From: JAPWJZ01 sp035626855
GTDB lineage: Bacteria; Pseudomonadota; Alphaproteobacteria; Micavibrionales; UBA2020
Reading direction: 5' to 3'
NCBI GenBank assembly: GCA_035626855.1
Contig: DASPMW010000089.1
Location: 1 to 13,240 of the forward strand
DNA: 13,240 nt
In this document: one piece after another, positions 1-6,985 of the stretch
Numbering within the stretch: the first letter of the stretch is position 1
How the letters are laid out: every line of letters begins with the position of its first letter
Program-made: the position numbers and the translations under genes
Notes under the pieces: generated by a model
Told to the model about the DNA's origin: nothing
The model's database searches: none
Seen by the model: the letters and a program-made list of their open reading frames with translations, nothing else

Positions 1-119
1 ATCACCGCAATGACCACCGCAACAATGGCTGGCGCGGCAATGACCACCGGCGCGACGACCACCGGCGTGACGACCATCGCGGCGGCCACAACGATCACCG
101 CGGTCCGCGTCATCGCTAA
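1..119 (+). CDS. 3' end of a His/Arg/Asp/Gly-rich protein (partial)
   Basis: An open frame enters from the left edge (first full codon at 3) and ends at TAA 117-119, giving 38 visible residues. The tail is very low in complexity: His, Arg, Asp, Asn and Gly dominate, with the unit DDHR repeated (HRRDDHRRDDHR) and ending GPRHR. The other two forward frames give either an early stop or an Ala/Thr-rich peptide, and the stop of this frame lies just before a strong terminator, which supports it as the real one. Tails like this are common at the C-terminus of small secreted or periplasmic proteins of alphaproteobacteria and could bind metal or nucleic acid, but the body of the protein is outside the window, so no function is assigned. 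Confidence 0.6.
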   Translation, partial: HRNDHRNNGWRGNDHRRDDHRRDDHRGGHNDHRGPRHR

Positions 120-136
120 AATCTGCGGCCATTTCC

Positions 137-173
137 AAAAGCGCGGCGTCCAGTTTGAACGCCGCGCTTTTTT
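137..173 (+). terminator. Intrinsic terminator after the left-edge gene
   Basis: A perfect 13-bp stem (137-149 pairing with 159-171) with a 9-nt loop is rich in GC (GCGCGGCGT / ACGCCGCGC) and runs into six T at 168-173. It lies 18 bases after the TAA of the left-edge gene and separates it from the tRNA gene. Confidence 0.9.
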
Positions 174-195
174 ATTGTAAGTTGGAAAACAGCGC

Positions 196-272
196 GTCTC
201 CGTAGCTCAGCTGGATAGAGCGAGCGTTTCCTAAACGCTAGGTCGTAGGTTCGAATCCTATCGGAGACACCA
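196..272 (+). tRNA. tRNA-Arg, anticodon CCT
   Basis: A complete cloverleaf can be folded by hand. The acceptor stem is GTCTCCG (196-202) with CGGAGAC (262-268). The D arm is GCTC/GAGC. The anticodon stem is AGCGT/ACGCT (223-227, 235-239) around the loop TTCCTAA, with anticodon CCT at 230-232. The T arm is GTAGG/CCTAT with loop TTCGAAT. Discriminator A269 and an encoded CCA (270-272) follow. The anticodon reads AGG, a rare arginine codon in GC-rich genomes. tRNA-Arg genes are frequent integration sites, but I see no integrase and no repeat of the 3' end in this window. Confidence 0.97.
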
Positions 273-463
273 CCCCTAAACGAGTGTGATTGAGTATTTA
301 TAGGCCGTTCTTTCAAAAACGATGCTAAATGCTGGTATCGGGCGCTGATTTACCTGGTCAGTGCGCAGAGCGTCTGTTTAAAATACTATGCCATATCAAG
401 TATTTAGCTTTGGGCCTACCTCGGGTTCCATACAGCGGAAACATTGAAAATCAATGACTTGCC

Positions 464-486
464 GGCCGCATCTCGCGCGGTTTTTT
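464..486 (+). terminator. Short intrinsic terminator-like hairpin
   Basis: CCGC (466-469) pairs with GCGG (477-480) around a 7-nt loop, extended by two possible G-T pairs, and is followed at once by six T (481-486). The stem is short, so strength is uncertain. It could end tRNA read-through or an unannotated small RNA that includes the 442-456 dyad. Confidence 0.45.
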
Positions 487-588
487 CCGTCGCGGGGCTC
501 GCCTTTTACCCGTATCGCGCCACTTAAAAAGAGCGCTCCCGATTTAGGTTCCCTGCCTCAGGCATTTTGAAACGGATTTTTAAGACGG

Positions 589-616
589 TTGCGTTTATTG
601 TTAATACGGATTTAAT
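589..616 (+). promoter_or_regulatory. Possible promoter of the RTX protease gene
   Basis: TTGCGT (589-594) and TTTAAT (611-616) are spaced by 16 bases in the AT-rich part of the region before the protease gene. The -10 matches five of six consensus bases but the -35 only three. It would give a leader of about 40 bases. This is a weak call made by eye. Confidence 0.25.
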
Positions 617-660
617 CATCGGCGCGCGAGCGGGGCGCCAGGGGAAAAGGGCAATTTCAA

Positions 661-3432
661 ATGGCAGTAAATGCAGTCGGCGACGCTATTCCGGATCTTG
701 GCGATGATACCCTCGACGGGCTGATCCAGGGCGGTCGCTGGGAACCGGACCTCCCCGGCGATCCGCTTGTCCTGACCTATACGTTTTACACCGATACCCA
801 ATACACAAGCGCGGTATGGGGCACTGCCGCGCAGGCAATGGTCTCGCAGGCGCTGAGCGCCTGGTCCGCCGTCGCGAACATTTCCTTCCAGCAGATTCAG
901 GCCGACGGGCTTGATTACCGCACAAGCAATGCGGACATGGCCTTCACATTTTCTGGCGACGCCGGCGGCGTGATCGGCTTCGCCCTGTTCCCCGACCCCG
1001 ATTATGTGGACAACGATTTCCTCCCACCCTTTGGCGAGGACCGCACGACTTACGCGAATCCCGAGGGCGATGTCACGCTGTTCGACCTGAGCGTTGTTTA
1101 CGCCGAAGGCGGGTTTAAGCAGGGCAGTCTGGGCTTCCTGGTGGCGCTGCACGAAATCGGGCATGCGATCGGCATGAAGCACCCGCACGACGACGGCGGC
1201 AACGGCCGGGACCTGCTGCCACCGGCGCTCGACGGCGGCTATGAAACCGTGATGAGCTACAATGATCCGCAGGTCGTGGACACCGGCGATTACACTGATC
1301 TTACGCGTGGCGCGCAATCTACCCCTATGCCGTATGACATTAGAGCGATCCAGGCCATTTACGGCGCCAACATGACCTGGCACACCGGCAACGACATTTA
1401 CAGCTTCACCGATAACGGCATCGTCAACACGATCTGGGATGCGGGCGGGACCGACACGATCAGCGCCATCAACATGACCATGGGCATCCGCCTTGACCTC
1501 AACGAAGGCGCGCTCACCCGTCACGGCGCGAGCGGCTATTCTGCGACAGCCATTGCCTTTGACGTCACCATCGAAAACGCGATCGGCTCCGGCTACGCCG
1601 ACAGCATCATCGGCAACGATGTCGCCAACACCATTGACGGTCTGTCCGGCAACGACACGATGATCGGCGGCGACGGCGACGACGTTTATTATGTCGATGC
1701 GGCAGGCGACATCGTTTCGGAAGATGCGGGCGAGGGTATCGACAAGATCTTCAGCCGGGTTAGCTTCGACCTTGCCGCGAACGGACCCGAAGTCGAGAAC
1801 GTCACGCTAACCGGCGGCTCTGTCAACGCGGTTGGCAACGGGCTCGACAACACCATCACCGGCAGCGGCGGCAAGAACAACATCACTGGCGCCGCGGGCG
1901 CCGACACGCTTGACGGCGGCGGCGGGATCGACGTGCTGATCGGCGGCACGGGCGACGACGTTTATGTCGTCGACAACAAGAGGGATAGCCTCAGCGAAAA
2001 CGCAGGGGAAGGGACCGATACGGTCAACGCCGCCGTGACTTTCGTGCTTGGCGCCGAGTTCGAAAACCTGACGCTGATCGGGCGGAACGCGGTGAATGCG
2101 ACAGGCAACGCTGGCGTCAACACCATCACCGGCAATCAGGGCAAGAACATCCTGCACGGCGACGACGGCGCGGACACGCTGACAGGCGATGCAGGCAACG
2201 ACACGCTGTTCGGAGACGACGGTGATGACGTCATGGCCGGCGAGATCGGCGACGACCTGCTCGACGGCGGCCTCGGCGCGGATGAGATGACGGGCGGCCT
2301 CGGCAACGACACCTACATCGTTGATGACGTGCTTGACGTTGTCAGCGAAAACGGCGGCGAGGGAACCGACATCGTCAAGGCCTCGGTCGATTATTCGATT
2401 CTGGTGCTTTCCTCCGCAGGGGTCGAAAACGTCACGCTCACCGGTACGGGCGATATCAGCGCGCAGGGCAACGCGCTGAATAACATGCTGATCGGCAATG
2501 CGGGCGACAACACGCTCGACGGCCAGGGCGGCGCGGACCTGATGAACGGCGGCGCCGGGAACGACACCTATGTGATCGACAGTCTTGCCGACACGATCAA
2601 GGATACCGGCGGGGTCGACACGATTTCGACCAATATCACCTACATCAACAACTACATTATCCTGCAGCCCGGCATTGAAAACGTCATCCTGACGGGGGCC
2701 GGCAACATCAACGCGATTGGCAATAACGTCGCGAACGTGCTGACCGGCAACACCGGCGACAATACCCTCGACGGTTATACCGGCAACGATACGCTGATCG
2801 GCGGCGTTGGCGATGATACCTATATCGTCAATGCAACCGGCGATGTCGTGAGCGAACTGGCGGGCGAGGGCGAAGATACGGTTGTCTCGGCCGTTAGCTT
2901 TACCCTATCGTCCGATGTCGAGAACCTAGTGCTGACCGGCAAGGCCGTCATCGGCACCGGCAATGCGGGCGACAACAACATCGACGGCACTGCCGGCAAC
3001 AACACACTGACCGGCGCCGCTGGCGATGACACCCTCTTCGGCGGGAACGGCGCGGACCGGCTGTTCGGCGGCCTCGATGACGACATCCTCTCGGGCGGCG
3101 CGGGCAACGACACGCTGACCGGCGATGGCGGGATCGATACCTTCATGTTCGACCTGCCGGCGGGGCAGGGCGGCATCGACACAATCACCGACTTCAACGG
3201 GGCGCCCGGCGGCGACGTGCTGGATATTGCGGATATGCTGACGGGGCCTTATTCCGGCGATGTCACGGATTATGTCCAGATCACCCAGCTGAATGGCAAC
3301 ACCATCGTCAAGGTCGATGCGAATGGCCTGACCGGCGGCGGCAACTTCGTGCAGATCGCGACGCTGACGGGCGTCAACCTCGGCACTGATGAGGCGGCGC
3401 TGGTGGTGAGCGGCCATCTTGTTGTGACATAA
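661..3432 (+). CDS. Serralysin-like zinc metalloprotease with RTX repeats, type I secreted
   Basis: This 923-residue protein is a predicted secreted metzincin protease of the M10 serralysin type. The zinc site HEIGHAIGMKH is at residues 164-174, with ligands His164, His168 and His174 and catalytic Glu165. The Met-turn is at Met198 in VMSY, and Tyr200 fits the usual extra tyrosine ligand. PYDIRAIQAIYGAN follows, as in serralysins. Residues 314-828 are glycine/aspartate-rich RTX repeats, which bind calcium and fold after export. The end (DTITDF, then a hydrophobic LVVSGHLVVT) fits a type I secretion signal, and there is no N-terminal Sec signal. It is longer than classic serralysins (about 480 residues) because of five extra repeat modules. 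The start has AAGG ten bases upstream. No HlyB/HlyD/TolC-type exporter is in the window, so the secretion genes must lie elsewhere. Substrate is unknown. Confidence 0.92.
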   Translation: MAVNAVGDAIPDLGDDTLDGLIQGGRWEPDLPGDPLVLTYTFYTDTQYTSAVWGTAAQAMVSQALSAWSAVANISFQQIQADGLDYRTSNADMAFTFSGDAGGVIGFALFPDPDYVDNDFLPPFGEDRTTYANPEGDVTLFDLSVVYAEGGFKQGSLGFLVALHEIGHAIGMKHPHDDGGNGRDLLPPALDGGYETVMSYNDPQVVDTGDYTDLTRGAQSTPMPYDIRAIQAIYGANMTWHTGNDIYSFTDNGIVNTIWDAGGTDTISAINMTMGIRLDLNEGALTRHGASGYSATAIAFDVTIENAIGSGYADSIIGNDVANTIDGLSGNDTMIGGDGDDVYYVDAAGDIVSEDAGEGIDKIFSRVSFDLAANGPEVENVTLTGGSVNAVGNGLDNTITGSGGKNNITGAAGADTLDGGGGIDVLIGGTGDDVYVVDNKRDSLSENAGEGTDTVNAAVTFVLGAEFENLTLIGRNAVNATGNAGVNTITGNQGKNILHGDDGADTLTGDAGNDTLFGDDGDDVMAGEIGDDLLDGGLGADEMTGGLGNDTYIVDDVLDVVSENGGEGTDIVKASVDYSILVLSSAGVENVTLTGTGDISAQGNALNNMLIGNAGDNTLDGQGGADLMNGGAGNDTYVIDSLADTIKDTGGVDTISTNITYINNYIILQPGIENVILTGAGNINAIGNNVANVLTGNTGDNTLDGYTGNDTLIGGVGDDTYIVNATGDVVSELAGEGEDTVVSAVSFTLSSDVENLVLTGKAVIGTGNAGDNNIDGTAGNNTLTGAAGDDTLFGGNGADRLFGGLDDDILSGGAGNDTLTGDGGIDTFMFDLPAGQGGIDTITDFNGAPGGDVLDIADMLTGPYSGDVTDYVQITQLNGNTIVKVDANGLTGGGNFVQIATLTGVNLGTDEAALVVSGHLVVT
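1600..3144 (+). repeat. In-gene RTX repeat block
   Basis: This part of the protease gene encodes nonapeptide-type GGxGxDxxx repeats set in five larger modules. Each module has a GxDDxY/GNDTY core (near residues 340, 432, 550, 634 and 718), then an acidic GEGxDT motif or a variant (weaker in the fourth), then VENVTLTG or a close variant, then a GNxxxNxITG motif. Module spacing is about 84 to 118 residues. A last, shorter set of classic repeats precedes the C-terminal secretion region. At the DNA level, similar GGCAACGACACGCTG-type strings recur, which makes the region prone to recombination and assembly error. Confidence 0.85.
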
Positions 3433-3468
3433 TAACGCGCGTTCACGAATTTATCAGGGCGGACAGGA

Positions 3469-3499
3469 CGGGATAGGTTGAGGAAACTCAACTATCCCG
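3469..3499 (+). terminator. Bulged hairpin with GAAA loop after the protease gene
   Basis: CGGGATAGGTTGAG (3469-3482) pairs over 13 bp with CTCAACTATCCCG (3487-3499), leaving one bulged G and a GAAA loop of the GNRA type. No T run follows, so it is not a standard intrinsic terminator. It may end or protect the protease mRNA, or act on the receiver gene that begins 70 bases later. Confidence 0.45.
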
Positions 3500-3532
3500 C
3501 TCGCCTTATTAGGGAATTCTTAGCTCTTTGCC

Positions 3533-3559
3533 GATAATCTGGGCAGAAGGCATAAGGAG
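3533..3559 (+). promoter_or_regulatory. Possible -10 element and ribosome-binding site of the receiver gene
   Basis: GATAAT (3533-3538) matches five of six -10 bases, but no good -35 is seen upstream. AAGGAG (3554-3559) is a strong ribosome-binding site ten bases before the ATG at 3570. It decides against the in-frame start at 3528, which has no such site and would add 14 residues before the receiver fold. Confidence 0.3.
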
Positions 3560-3569
3560 CTTCGAAGGC

Positions 3570-3986
3570 ATGGACGTATCCGAATTAAAGGCGCTCGTCG
3601 TCGATGACCACATGATCGTGCGCTGCGATATCGAGCGGCATATCAAGTCGCTTGGCATCGCGCATGTCGAGCAGGCGGCGAATGTCAGGGAAGCGACTGA
3701 CCGCATGGCGCAGTCGGATTATAACGTCATCTTCCTCGACTGGAACATGCCCGGCCGCAGCGGCTACAACCTGCTGGAGCAGTGCCGCGGCGACGCGAAA
3801 TACGACAACACGGCCTTCGTCATCGTCTCCGCTGAATCCGAGGACCGCTTCATCATCGAGGCGCTTAAAGCGGGCGCGACTTCCTATATCGTCAAGCCCG
3901 TATCCGAGAACATCTTGCGCGAGCATGTCTTGCGCGTCGTCAACTGGATCAACGCCCGCGTCGCGGAAACCCGCCAGACCGCATGA
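3570..3986 (+). CDS. CheY-like stand-alone response regulator receiver
   Basis: This 138-residue protein is one receiver domain with no output domain. All key residues are present: acidic pair Asp12-Asp13 in LVVDDH, phosphoacceptor Asp57 in IFLDWNMPG, Ser87 in VIVSAES (switch residue) and Lys109 in VKP. It should therefore accept phosphate from a His kinase or Hpt. The start at 3570 is preferred because AAGGAG lies ten bases upstream. It is the first gene of a + strand set: its TGA overlaps the ATG of the CheX-like gene (ATGA at 3983-3986), and the PAS-Hpt-ATPase kinase follows. The best guess is that this kinase phosphorylates it, as CheA does CheY, but the partner is inferred from position only. 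Confidence 0.9.
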   Translation: MDVSELKALVVDDHMIVRCDIERHIKSLGIAHVEQAANVREATDRMAQSDYNVIFLDWNMPGRSGYNLLEQCRGDAKYDNTAFVIVSAESEDRFIIEALKAGATSYIVKPVSENILREHVLRVVNWINARVAETRQTA

Positions 3987-4504
3987 CGCCGCCGATGGAC
4001 AATTTGAAGAGCATGAACTCCTACGTCTCCGACATCGTCGGCAAGGCGGTGATGGGCACGTTCGACACGATGTTCGGCCGCTCAGTCACCTCCGCGCGCA
4101 CGGGCGCTGGCATCAAGCCGCCGCAGGACGGCGAGATCTGCAGCCATGTCAGCCTGACCCAGGGCGCGCAGCTGAATGTCGAATTCAGCTTTCATTTCGA
4201 CGAAACGCTGTTGCACCGCATCGCCGAGGAAACCTACCCGCAACAGGCGCGCAACATGCCCCTGCAAATGATTTGCGAGGACATGGCCTGCGCGATCGCG
4301 AACGTTGTGGGCAGCCGCGTGAAGGCCTTCCTCAACGGGCGCGGCTATGACCTGTCGATGGATATTCCGGGCGTCGGCGGCCTCGACGGCCAGGCCGAGG
4401 CTGGCCGCAGCGAGCAGAGCCATCTCAGCTTCCGCTGCGCGCCCGACGGGCAGGACAACGCTGTCTTCGTCAACATCCACCTCCAGGAAAAGCGCGCAGG
4501 CTAG
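3983..4504 (+). CDS. CheX-like protein (CheC/CheX phosphatase fold), possibly inactive
   Basis: This 173-residue protein resembles CheX, which removes phosphate from CheY. The visible match is a beta-strand LNVEFSFHF (64-72), a helix, then a segment DMACAIANVVGSRVKAFL (100-117) followed by a YDLSMDIPGV strand, the order seen in CheX-like domains. Asn107 sits where the conserved Asn of the E-x-x-N motif is expected, but the Glu three residues before it is Ala104. If the alignment is right, half of the catalytic pair is missing. The ATG overlaps the stop of the receiver gene by four bases and has no clear ribosome-binding site, so translation is probably coupled; an ATG at 3995 is the alternative. 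It may bind the neighbouring receiver rather than dephosphorylate it. The family call is from pattern recognition and is moderate. Confidence 0.6.
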   Translation: MTPPMDNLKSMNSYVSDIVGKAVMGTFDTMFGRSVTSARTGAGIKPPQDGEICSHVSLTQGAQLNVEFSFHFDETLLHRIAEETYPQQARNMPLQMICEDMACAIANVVGSRVKAFLNGRGYDLSMDIPGVGGLDGQAEAGRSEQSHLSFRCAPDGQDNAVFVNIHLQEKRAG

Positions 4505-4521
4505 CGCGGGCGGGGGATTGC

Positions 4522-6126
4522 ATGGAAATCTCAGGGAAACTCAAGCGCCAGCTCGCGCGGCATCTTGGCGACGCCACGCGGGTCGACGACATGCCGGGCC
4601 TCTCCGCCCTGCTGCACGAGGTGGATGCCGCCTATGCCGAGCGGCAGGACCGCGTGCGCGTGGCGCAGCGCAACACGGATATCGCCACGATCGAGTTCCT
4701 GCAGATCATCGGCGAGCGCGACGCGCTGCTGCTCGCGATGCGCAAGGTGCTCGACAGCCTCGGGCAGGCCGTCTTGTTCTTCGACAGGGAGGGGATCGTC
4801 TCCCCCGTCTATTCCAGCGCCTGCCTGACGCTGCTGGAGAAAGATCCGGCAGGGCTGCATATCGGCGCGGTGCTGGCGCTGCCGGGTGAATCCGCGCAGC
4901 GGCTGCAGGAGCTGATCGAGCTTGTGTTTCACGGTCGCTCGACGATCTTTCCCTTCGATGAACTCATGCGCCTTGCGCCAAAGCGCTATGCGCATACGGG
5001 CGGGCTTGCCGTTTCACTGCAGTACCGCCCCATGTACAACACGGCAGGAAAGCTCTCCGCCATCCTCATGATCGCGACCGATGTCAGCCGCGAGGAAAAG
5101 GCGCAGGAGGAAATCAGGCTGAAAGAAGCGCGCATCGCGCGCATGCTGCGCATCGCCAAGGACAAGATGGCCTTCGTCGGCTACCTGCGCAAGATCGAAG
5201 GGGTGCTGATCGACCCCGCCGTCAAATACAGCCGCGAGGATTTCGCGCGCGAGGTGCATACGCTGAAAGGCATGTCGCGCTTTTTCCACCTCGACATCAT
5301 GGCGCGCATTCTGCACGAGATGGAAAACGAGATGAAAACGCGCGCTAACGTGACTGTCGACGAGATGCTGAAGATTTCGAAGGAAGTCGTCGAGGGCGTG
5401 TTCGAGGAAGCGAAGGGGTATGGCCGCGAGATCTGGGGCAATAATTTCGAGATCCAGGAAGACGTGGTCATGCTGCCCGTCGCCTATGCGACCGAATTCG
5501 GGCGGGAATTGCGGGCGCAGGGGGCGCAGGGCATCGCCTTTCGCTACTTCCAGAAGATCGTCTCGGCCCCCGTGCGCGACCTGCTGATCCCGTTCGAGAC
5601 GCAGCTGAGCTTCTTCGCCGTAATGGCGGAAAAGCAGGTCAGCGTGACCATGCCGGCGAATGGCGAGATCCGCGTGTTCTCGCCGGTCTACAAGGATTTT
5701 TTCTCCGCGCTTGTGCATGTCGCGCGCAATATCGTGGACCATGCGGCCGAGCCGCCCGAGGCGCGGGAAGCGGCGGGGAAGACGCCGGCGCTCAATGTCT
5801 GGGTAGACGTCGCCTACGGTCCCTTCAAGCACACGATGATCCTCACGATTGCCGATGACGGCGCGGGCATCGATGCCGCGAAGCTGCGCGAAAGGCTGGG
5901 CGCGCCCGCGGGGATGGACGAGGATGAGCTGCTGCAGCATATCTTCGATCCGCGCGTTTCGACCCGCGATGTGGTCTCGGAGGAATCGGGGCGCGGCATC
6001 GGGCTGAACGCGGTGAAGACCGTCGTGGAAAAACTCTCAGGCACAGTGCAGGTGGATTCGGCCGTGGGCAAAGGCACGGCGCTCACCATCCGGCTGCCGG
6101 TGATCTGGGAGCCGACAGGGAATTAG
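4522..6126 (+). CDS. CheA-like histidine kinase, PAS-Hpt-HATPase, no CheW domain
   Basis: This 534-residue kinase has no membrane segment and is probably cytoplasmic. Residues about 73-188 look like a PAS sensor domain, ending in the usual ATDVSREEKAQEEI linker, and then a coiled coil. An Hpt domain follows with His246 in VHTLKGMSRF. The C-terminal ATPase has an N box with Asn403 in VARNIVDHAAE, a G1 box DDGAGID (445-451) and a G2 box GRGIGLNAVK (490-499). The VARNxVDHxxE box and Hpt histidine resemble CheA, but the order differs: PAS is N-terminal, Hpt is central, and the CheW-like P5 domain is absent. The start has GGGG (4512-4515) upstream, and the gene lies 17 bases after the CheX-like gene, so one transcript is likely. 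Its TAG overlaps the stop of the convergent receiver gene. Confidence 0.85.
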   Translation: MEISGKLKRQLARHLGDATRVDDMPGLSALLHEVDAAYAERQDRVRVAQRNTDIATIEFLQIIGERDALLLAMRKVLDSLGQAVLFFDREGIVSPVYSSACLTLLEKDPAGLHIGAVLALPGESAQRLQELIELVFHGRSTIFPFDELMRLAPKRYAHTGGLAVSLQYRPMYNTAGKLSAILMIATDVSREEKAQEEIRLKEARIARMLRIAKDKMAFVGYLRKIEGVLIDPAVKYSREDFAREVHTLKGMSRFFHLDIMARILHEMENEMKTRANVTVDEMLKISKEVVEGVFEEAKGYGREIWGNNFEIQEDVVMLPVAYATEFGRELRAQGAQGIAFRYFQKIVSAPVRDLLIPFETQLSFFAVMAEKQVSVTMPANGEIRVFSPVYKDFFSALVHVARNIVDHAAEPPEAREAAGKTPALNVWVDVAYGPFKHTMILTIADDGAGIDAAKLRERLGAPAGMDEDELLQHIFDPRVSTRDVVSEESGRGIGLNAVKTVVEKLSGTVQVDSAVGKGTALTIRLPVIWEPTGN

Positions 6127-6566
6127 TGCATCCGGATGCTGGCGCAGAGGCGCTTGATCTCGGCGAGGAATTTGGGGAAGTCGGCATAGAGCTCGTTCTT
6201 GCCCATCAGCGCGACGACTTCATGGCGCAGCATCGGCTCCATCTTGACGAATTCCTCGGTGAAGCCGGAAAGCACGGCGACCGGCACTTCGTTCAGCCCC
6301 TCGATCGACTTTATCTCGCGGATGAAATCCTGCCCGGCCTTGTTCGGCATGCGCAGGTCTGTGATGATCAGGTCGGGCTTGAGCACCTGGGCTGAGGTGC
6401 GGATTTCCTTCAGCGCCTCTTCCCCGTCGCTGTAGATGTGCAGGATGACCGGCTGCTCCAGCATGCTGAACGCCTGCTCGATCATGATCTTGTCGACGTC
6501 CTGGTCTTCGATAAGGACGATGTGAAGGATGTTTTCCACTGACTGTTCCGCGCTGGTTTTTGTCAT
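6123..6566 (-). CDS. Stand-alone response regulator receiver (Rcp1-like)
   Basis: This 147-residue protein is a single receiver. Glu20 and Asp21 form the acidic pocket (VLIEDQ), Asp70 in LIITDLRMP is the phosphoacceptor, VLSGF gives the switch Ser, and a Lys lies in LMGKNE, although the following Pro of the usual KP is missing. The start follows GGGAG by about seven bases, which supports 6566. It is the last gene of the - strand signalling set and ends tail to tail with the kinase at 4522-6126, sharing four bases. A separate promoter may lie at 6593-6621. Its partner could be the free Hpt encoded just upstream or the convergent kinase. Confidence 0.88.
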   Translation of the reverse strand: MTKTSAEQSVENILHIVLIEDQDVDKIMIEQAFSMLEQPVILHIYSDGEEALKEIRTSAQVLKPDLIITDLRMPNKAGQDFIREIKSIEGLNEVPVAVLSGFTEEFVKMEPMLRHEVVALMGKNELYADFPKFLAEIKRLCASIRMH

Positions 6567-6592
6567 ATCGCGATCTCCCGCCCTGCCCGCAA

Positions 6593-6621
6593 ATATTACA
6601 GGCCGGAAGCCGGAATTCCAA
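6593..6621 (-). promoter_or_regulatory. Possible promoter of the 6123-6566 receiver gene
   Basis: Read on the - strand, TTGGAA (6621-6616) and TAATAT (6598-6593) are spaced by 17 bases and each match four of six consensus positions. Transcription would start about 20 bases before the ATG, leaving room for the GGGAG site. It lies in the 65-base gap after the Hpt gene. Confidence 0.35.
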
Positions 6622-6631
6622 GGGGTGAAAT

Positions 6632-6985
6632 CTAGCCCAGCCGCGCCTCAAGCGCGGTGATCGCGGCCGCCGCGGCCGTGGCTAATTCATCCTGCCGGGC
6701 AAGCGCGCCGGCGCTTTCTCCCGCATGGCACTGCGCTTCAATTTCCCGCGCGAGCGCCGACAACTGCAGCGCGCCGAGCGCGGCCGCGTTGGAGGCGAGC
6801 TTATGCACGCAGCTGCGCACCGCCTCCGCATCACCGCCCGCGAAGGCGGCCGGGATTTCCCCTACTCTTTCCTTCAGGAAACCGAGCAGCCGCCGCGCAA
6901 AAATGCGCGCGGCGTCGGGGCCCATGGTTTTTTCGAGGGCGTCGAGGCTGGCGGGATTGAGGGCTGCCCTTTCCATGTCAGGCAT
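6632..6985 (-). CDS. Free histidine phosphotransfer (Hpt) protein
   Basis: This 117-residue, Ala-rich helical protein is a single Hpt domain. His61 in CVHKLASNAAALGA fits the HxLKGxxxxxG phosphotransfer motif, with flanking helices (RRLLGFLKER before, LSALAREIEA after). It would pass phosphate between a kinase or receiver and another receiver. The frame is open further upstream to 7102, but that stretch is Arg-rich and overlaps the pseudo-receiver gene. The start at 6985 (or ATG 6976) overlaps or abuts the TGA of that gene at 6978-6980, which suggests coupled translation, since no clear ribosome-binding site is seen. It is the only free Hpt in the set and links the receivers around it. Confidence 0.85.
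   Translation of the reverse strand: MPDMERAALNPASLDALEKTMGPDAARIFARRLLGFLKERVGEIPAAFAGGDAEAVRSCVHKLASNAAALGALQLSALAREIEAQCHAGESAGALARQDELATAAAAAITALEARLG

Larger units (their letters stand above)
273..660. other. 388-base non-coding region between tRNA-Arg and the RTX protease gene
   Basis: I find no convincing gene here. The stretch is more AT-rich than the genes around it. It holds a 6-bp dyad CATTGA-AAA-TCAATG (442-456), a short hairpin with six T (464-486), an 8-base palindrome GAGCGCTC (531-538), a mini hairpin TGCC-TCA-GGCA followed by TTTT (554-568), and an AT-rich stretch (565-616) that may hold the promoter of the protease gene. A small RNA ending at the 464-486 terminator is possible but is not shown by the sequence. 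A ribosome-binding site AAGG (647-650) lies ten bases before the protease ATG. Confidence 0.6.

Noticed and set aside
116..316. A 66-codon - strand frame over the tRNA gene
   Set aside because: It is the antisense of tRNA-Arg and gives the well-known false peptide type (SDRIRTYDLAFRKRSLYPAEL-like); tRNA genes often produce it in databases.
196..660. tRNA-Arg as the attachment site of an integrated element
   Set aside because: No integrase gene and no second copy of the tRNA 3' end are visible in the window.
616..1524. A 302-codon - strand open frame under the protease domain
   Set aside because: The + strand encodes an unmistakable zinc protease; long antisense frames are expected in GC-rich genes with third-position bias.
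1600..3144. Repeats as a possible CRISPR or tandem DNA repeat
   Set aside because: The repeats are imperfect at DNA level, stay in frame and encode RTX motifs.
3652..4350. A 232-codon + strand frame across the receiver and CheX-like genes
   Set aside because: Its product is Ser/Arg/Pro-rich with no pattern, and both overlapped frames encode recognisable domains.
5014..5940. A 308-codon - strand open frame
   Set aside because: It is antisense to the PAS-Hpt-ATPase kinase and is rich in His, Arg and Asp as shadow frames are.
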